Shown here: piece after piece, positions 62,170 to 64,000 of the stretch
Position numbering within the stretch: position 1 is the stretch's first letter
Layout of the letters: each line of letters begins with the position of its first letter
Assembly (NCBI RefSeq): GCF_003600835.1
Contig: NZ_NQYC01000001.1
Coordinates: forward strand, 2,250,001-2,314,000
Direction of reading: 5' to 3'
Source: Bacillus sp. PK3_68
Lineage (GTDB): Bacteria; Bacillota; Bacilli; Bacillales; Domibacillaceae
Length of the DNA: 64,000 bases
Program-made: the position numbers and the translations under genes
Notes under the pieces: model-generated
What the model was told of the DNA's origin: nothing
Database searches by the model: none
Seen by the model: the letters and a program-made list of their open reading frames with translations, nothing else

Positions 62170-64000
62170 TTAATTATTTTTTTTAAAGGACTTTTTAAAT
62201 TCCAAATATTGATCTTTGTATTCTTCATATGTGTCCCAGCTGTGAAACTTCAGCCCTACGATTACTTGTGAGCCGTCGGGATATACTGTTCGCTCATAGA
62301 CACGCGTGTATGATTGGTCGTTTGCATCTATTCGATACCACTGAACGTGAGCCTTTTCCGTTTTTTCATTCTTTACATCACTTAATGTCTCCAGTGATGG
62401 ATTTAACGCTATTTCCTCGGGATCTTTTTCTGCTGATCCTGCGAAAGCGAAGAAGGAAACCGGTGAATGTTCTGCCACAAACGTAACCATTTCAAAACCC
62501 GAGCCTTCGTCATTTTCATACGGATAAGAAGGCTCTGCTTGGAAATGTTCAGGACAGTCAATCGAAAAATAACCGGCATCAAATTGTGTGCCTCCTTCTG
62601 AGGTAACGACTCTTGAATCGGTATCGCCCCTCTCTACTGCTGACTCCTCTTCCCTATCCATAATGTTTTGATACTCTCCTGTATAAGGATTAAAATCAAA
62701 GAAGCCGTACGTCGCAGTATGTCCTTCTCCTGTTTTTGAATCGTCAATAACAAACTCATGAACCCAAAAGCGGTAGTTTCCCTTTTCTGTCATTCCTTCA
62801 AAATAAACTTTATATTTAGACTCAGCTAATCTAAACTCTTGATAAAGCCGTGTTGCCGCTTCTTCTTTGCTGATCGGTTCTTGCTCCTTTGTCTTTTCTG
62901 ACGGCAAGTCGCTTAGTTTAATTACATATTTCCCTTTAGAATTAATGTAACCTGTGTTTTGTCCGACTGTTACTTCTGCCAATCCTCCTCGAAAGGGCTC
63001 AGCACTTGTAAATTGAGGAGAGATCACCATTTCTCCTGCCTCATTTGCATACCCCCATCTTCCGTCTATCTTTACTGCTGCTAACCCATCCGAGAAAGTG
63101 GAGGCTGATTCAAATGCCGGCTCTTTAATCCACTCGCCTTTTTTGTTGATGATCCCCCAGGAACCGCCTGATTGAGCAAGGCTCGCCTGATTGCCAAATT
63201 CAAGTGCATCATCATACTGAAAAGGTATCGCTTTTTCTCCTTGCTTATCAATATAGCCCCAGTGCTCCTCACCTGTAGCTTCATCTAGAATCATCGCTGG
63301 AGCTAAGCCGTTGTGGAATGATTGAATGACTTGGTAGGTGTCTTGGGAAAGGATTTTCCCCTCTTTATCTATTAAATAAGCGTGGGCATACTGGCTTGGA
63401 AGAATAACGGCCCGCCCTTCACTAAAAGGCAAAACAGTCGTTGTATTTCCTGCAGACAGGTTCGGCAGCTTTTTCATATTTCCATTCGTATCAATCAAAT
63501 GGACCTCCCACTCTTCCTCGGCATCATTAGGATACACTCCAAGAGCGAGCCCTTCCGAAAAAGAGGAAGCAGTAAAGTATACTGGATGAATCTGAAGATT
63601 CCCCTTCTTATCTATATATCCATAACGGGGCATCGTCTCATCTTTACCGGCATTTGCTGAAATGAGCGCATAGCCATTAGAAAAAGGTTCAACTGCCTCA
63701 TACTTGGACGTGAAAACTTCATCTCCTTTCTTATTAATAAAGTACGTATCTCCCCCTTTCGATACTTGAGCCAGTCCGTTCGAAAACGGAGCGGCAGAGT
63801 CAAATGGCCCCGATATGGCGATTTTGCCGTTTCCATTCACATAATGATTTCCTGTATCTAATTGCACGGGAACAGGCAGCCGTTCTGCTCCCGCTCTGTC
63901 CTGTTCACCTTTCACTTGACTGCCTGAATGAGAAGCGCTCGATCCCTCTTCTCCACATCCTCCCAGTAGCAGAAAAGCTCCTAATGCTACATACAACCGT
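62170..64000 (-). CDS. WG-repeat lipoprotein, N terminus cut by window edge
   Basis: A surface lipoprotein of at least 608 aa. Near the N terminus is a signal sequence with lipobox LLGGC; its first residues probably lie beyond base 64000, since the only in-window start is TTG and an Arg codon precedes it. From about 45 to 360 there are about nine WG-type beta repeats (GYIDKKGNLQIHPVY; WGYIDKQGEKAIPFQYDDA; WGIINKKGEWIKEPAFESA; WGYANEAGEMVISPQFTSA). A different C-terminal domain (about 380-608) follows. WG-repeat proteins are thought to bind other proteins; the function is unknown. Confidence 0.85.
   Translation of the reverse strand, partial: RLYVALGAFLLLGGCGEEGSSASHSGSQVKGEQDRAGAERLPVPVQLDTGNHYVNGNGKIAISGPFDSAAPFSNGLAQVSKGGDTYFINKKGDEVFTSKYEAVEPFSNGYALISANAGKDETMPRYGYIDKKGNLQIHPVYFTASSFSEGLALGVYPNDAEEEWEVHLIDTNGNMKKLPNLSAGNTTTVLPFSEGRAVILPSQYAHAYLIDKEGKILSQDTYQVIQSFHNGLAPAMILDEATGEEHWGYIDKQGEKAIPFQYDDALEFGNQASLAQSGGSWGIINKKGEWIKEPAFESASTFSDGLAAVKIDGRWGYANEAGEMVISPQFTSAEPFRGGLAEVTVGQNTGYINSKGKYVIKLSDLPSEKTKEQEPISKEEAATRLYQEFRLAESKYKVYFEGMTEKGNYRFWVHEFVIDDSKTGEGHTATYGFFDFNPYTGEYQNIMDREEESAVERGDTDSRVVTSEGGTQFDAGYFSIDCPEHFQAEPSYPYENDEGSGFEMVTFVAEHSPVSFFAFAGSAEKDPEEIALNPSLETLSDVKNEKTEKAHVQWYRIDANDQSYTRVYERTVYPDGSQVIVGLKFHSWDTYEEYKDQYLEFKKSFKKNN

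Overview
The window looks like chromosomal DNA of an aerobic, spore-forming member of the Bacillaceae. Supporting this are a YthA/YthB-type cytochrome bd oxidase, Bacillus-type malate dehydrogenase, a YwqC/YwqD/YwqE-like capsule regulatory module, an EpsC/L/M/N-type exopolysaccharide set, strong purine-rich ribosome sites, a SigD-like promoter before a chemoreceptor and a Pro/Gly-rich protein of the kind found on Bacillus spores. I see no rRNA, tRNA, insertion sequence, phage gene or CRISPR array.

Layout. 1-7.8 kb (minus strand): bd oxidase genes (cydB frameshifted and cut by the left edge) preceded by a 26-codon membrane peptide gene; a NarL-type two-component system whose PAS sensor has an NreB-like cysteine pattern; then a sulfide-oxidation operon (sqr, DUF1641, cstB). 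The bd and sqr promoters share nearly the same G-tract palindrome. 7.9-21.2 kb (minus strand): an ethanolamine-utilisation microcompartment locus in the order eutW-eutV-[leader]-eutH-eutS-eutP-[leader]-eutA-eutB-eutC-eutL-eutE-eutM-pduL-eutN-BMC shell gene-mdh. Both leaders carry a hexaloop hairpin that competes with a terminator, as expected for EutV (ANTAR) antitermination. No eutG, eutT or B12 riboswitch is present, and a malate dehydrogenase closes the operon.

21.2-39 kb is a set of short units: an orphan sigma-70-like factor with a structured leader, a chemoreceptor remnant, a LysR regulator, an operon of a DUF3311 protein, a sodium-solute symporter and an M20 amidohydrolase (frameshifted), a MarR-MFS pair, a small ORF and a Pro/Gly-rich protein, a Bax-inhibitor-1 protein, a Fur-box-controlled DoxX protein, an APC permease, a molybdate locus (YvgK-like regulator, MsmX-like ATPase, modA, modB) and a MacB-like ABC exporter whose permease carries two frameshifts.

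39-57.3 kb (minus strand) is one large exopolysaccharide operon: YwqC/D/E-like Wzz, BY-kinase and phosphatase; a structured RNA at the place where EAR lies in B. subtilis; then EpsC, WbpB-like, WbpA-like, Wzx, Wzy, glycosyltransferases, WbpE/WbpD-like enzymes, and EpsL/M/N. It can be read as two sugar pathways: UDP-diacetamido-glucuronic acid (WbpA/B/E/D) and UDP-diacetylbacillosamine (EpsC/N/M, with EpsL as initiating transferase). The right end has an unknown membrane-anchored protein, an LCP-family ligase that fits cell-wall attachment of polymers, a chemoreceptor, and a WG-repeat lipoprotein cut by the right edge.

Four single-base deletions (cydB, amidohydrolase, and the ABC permease twice), three in homopolymer runs of five or more bases and one in a two-base G tract, break otherwise intact genes. 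They may be sequencing errors rather than real pseudogenes.
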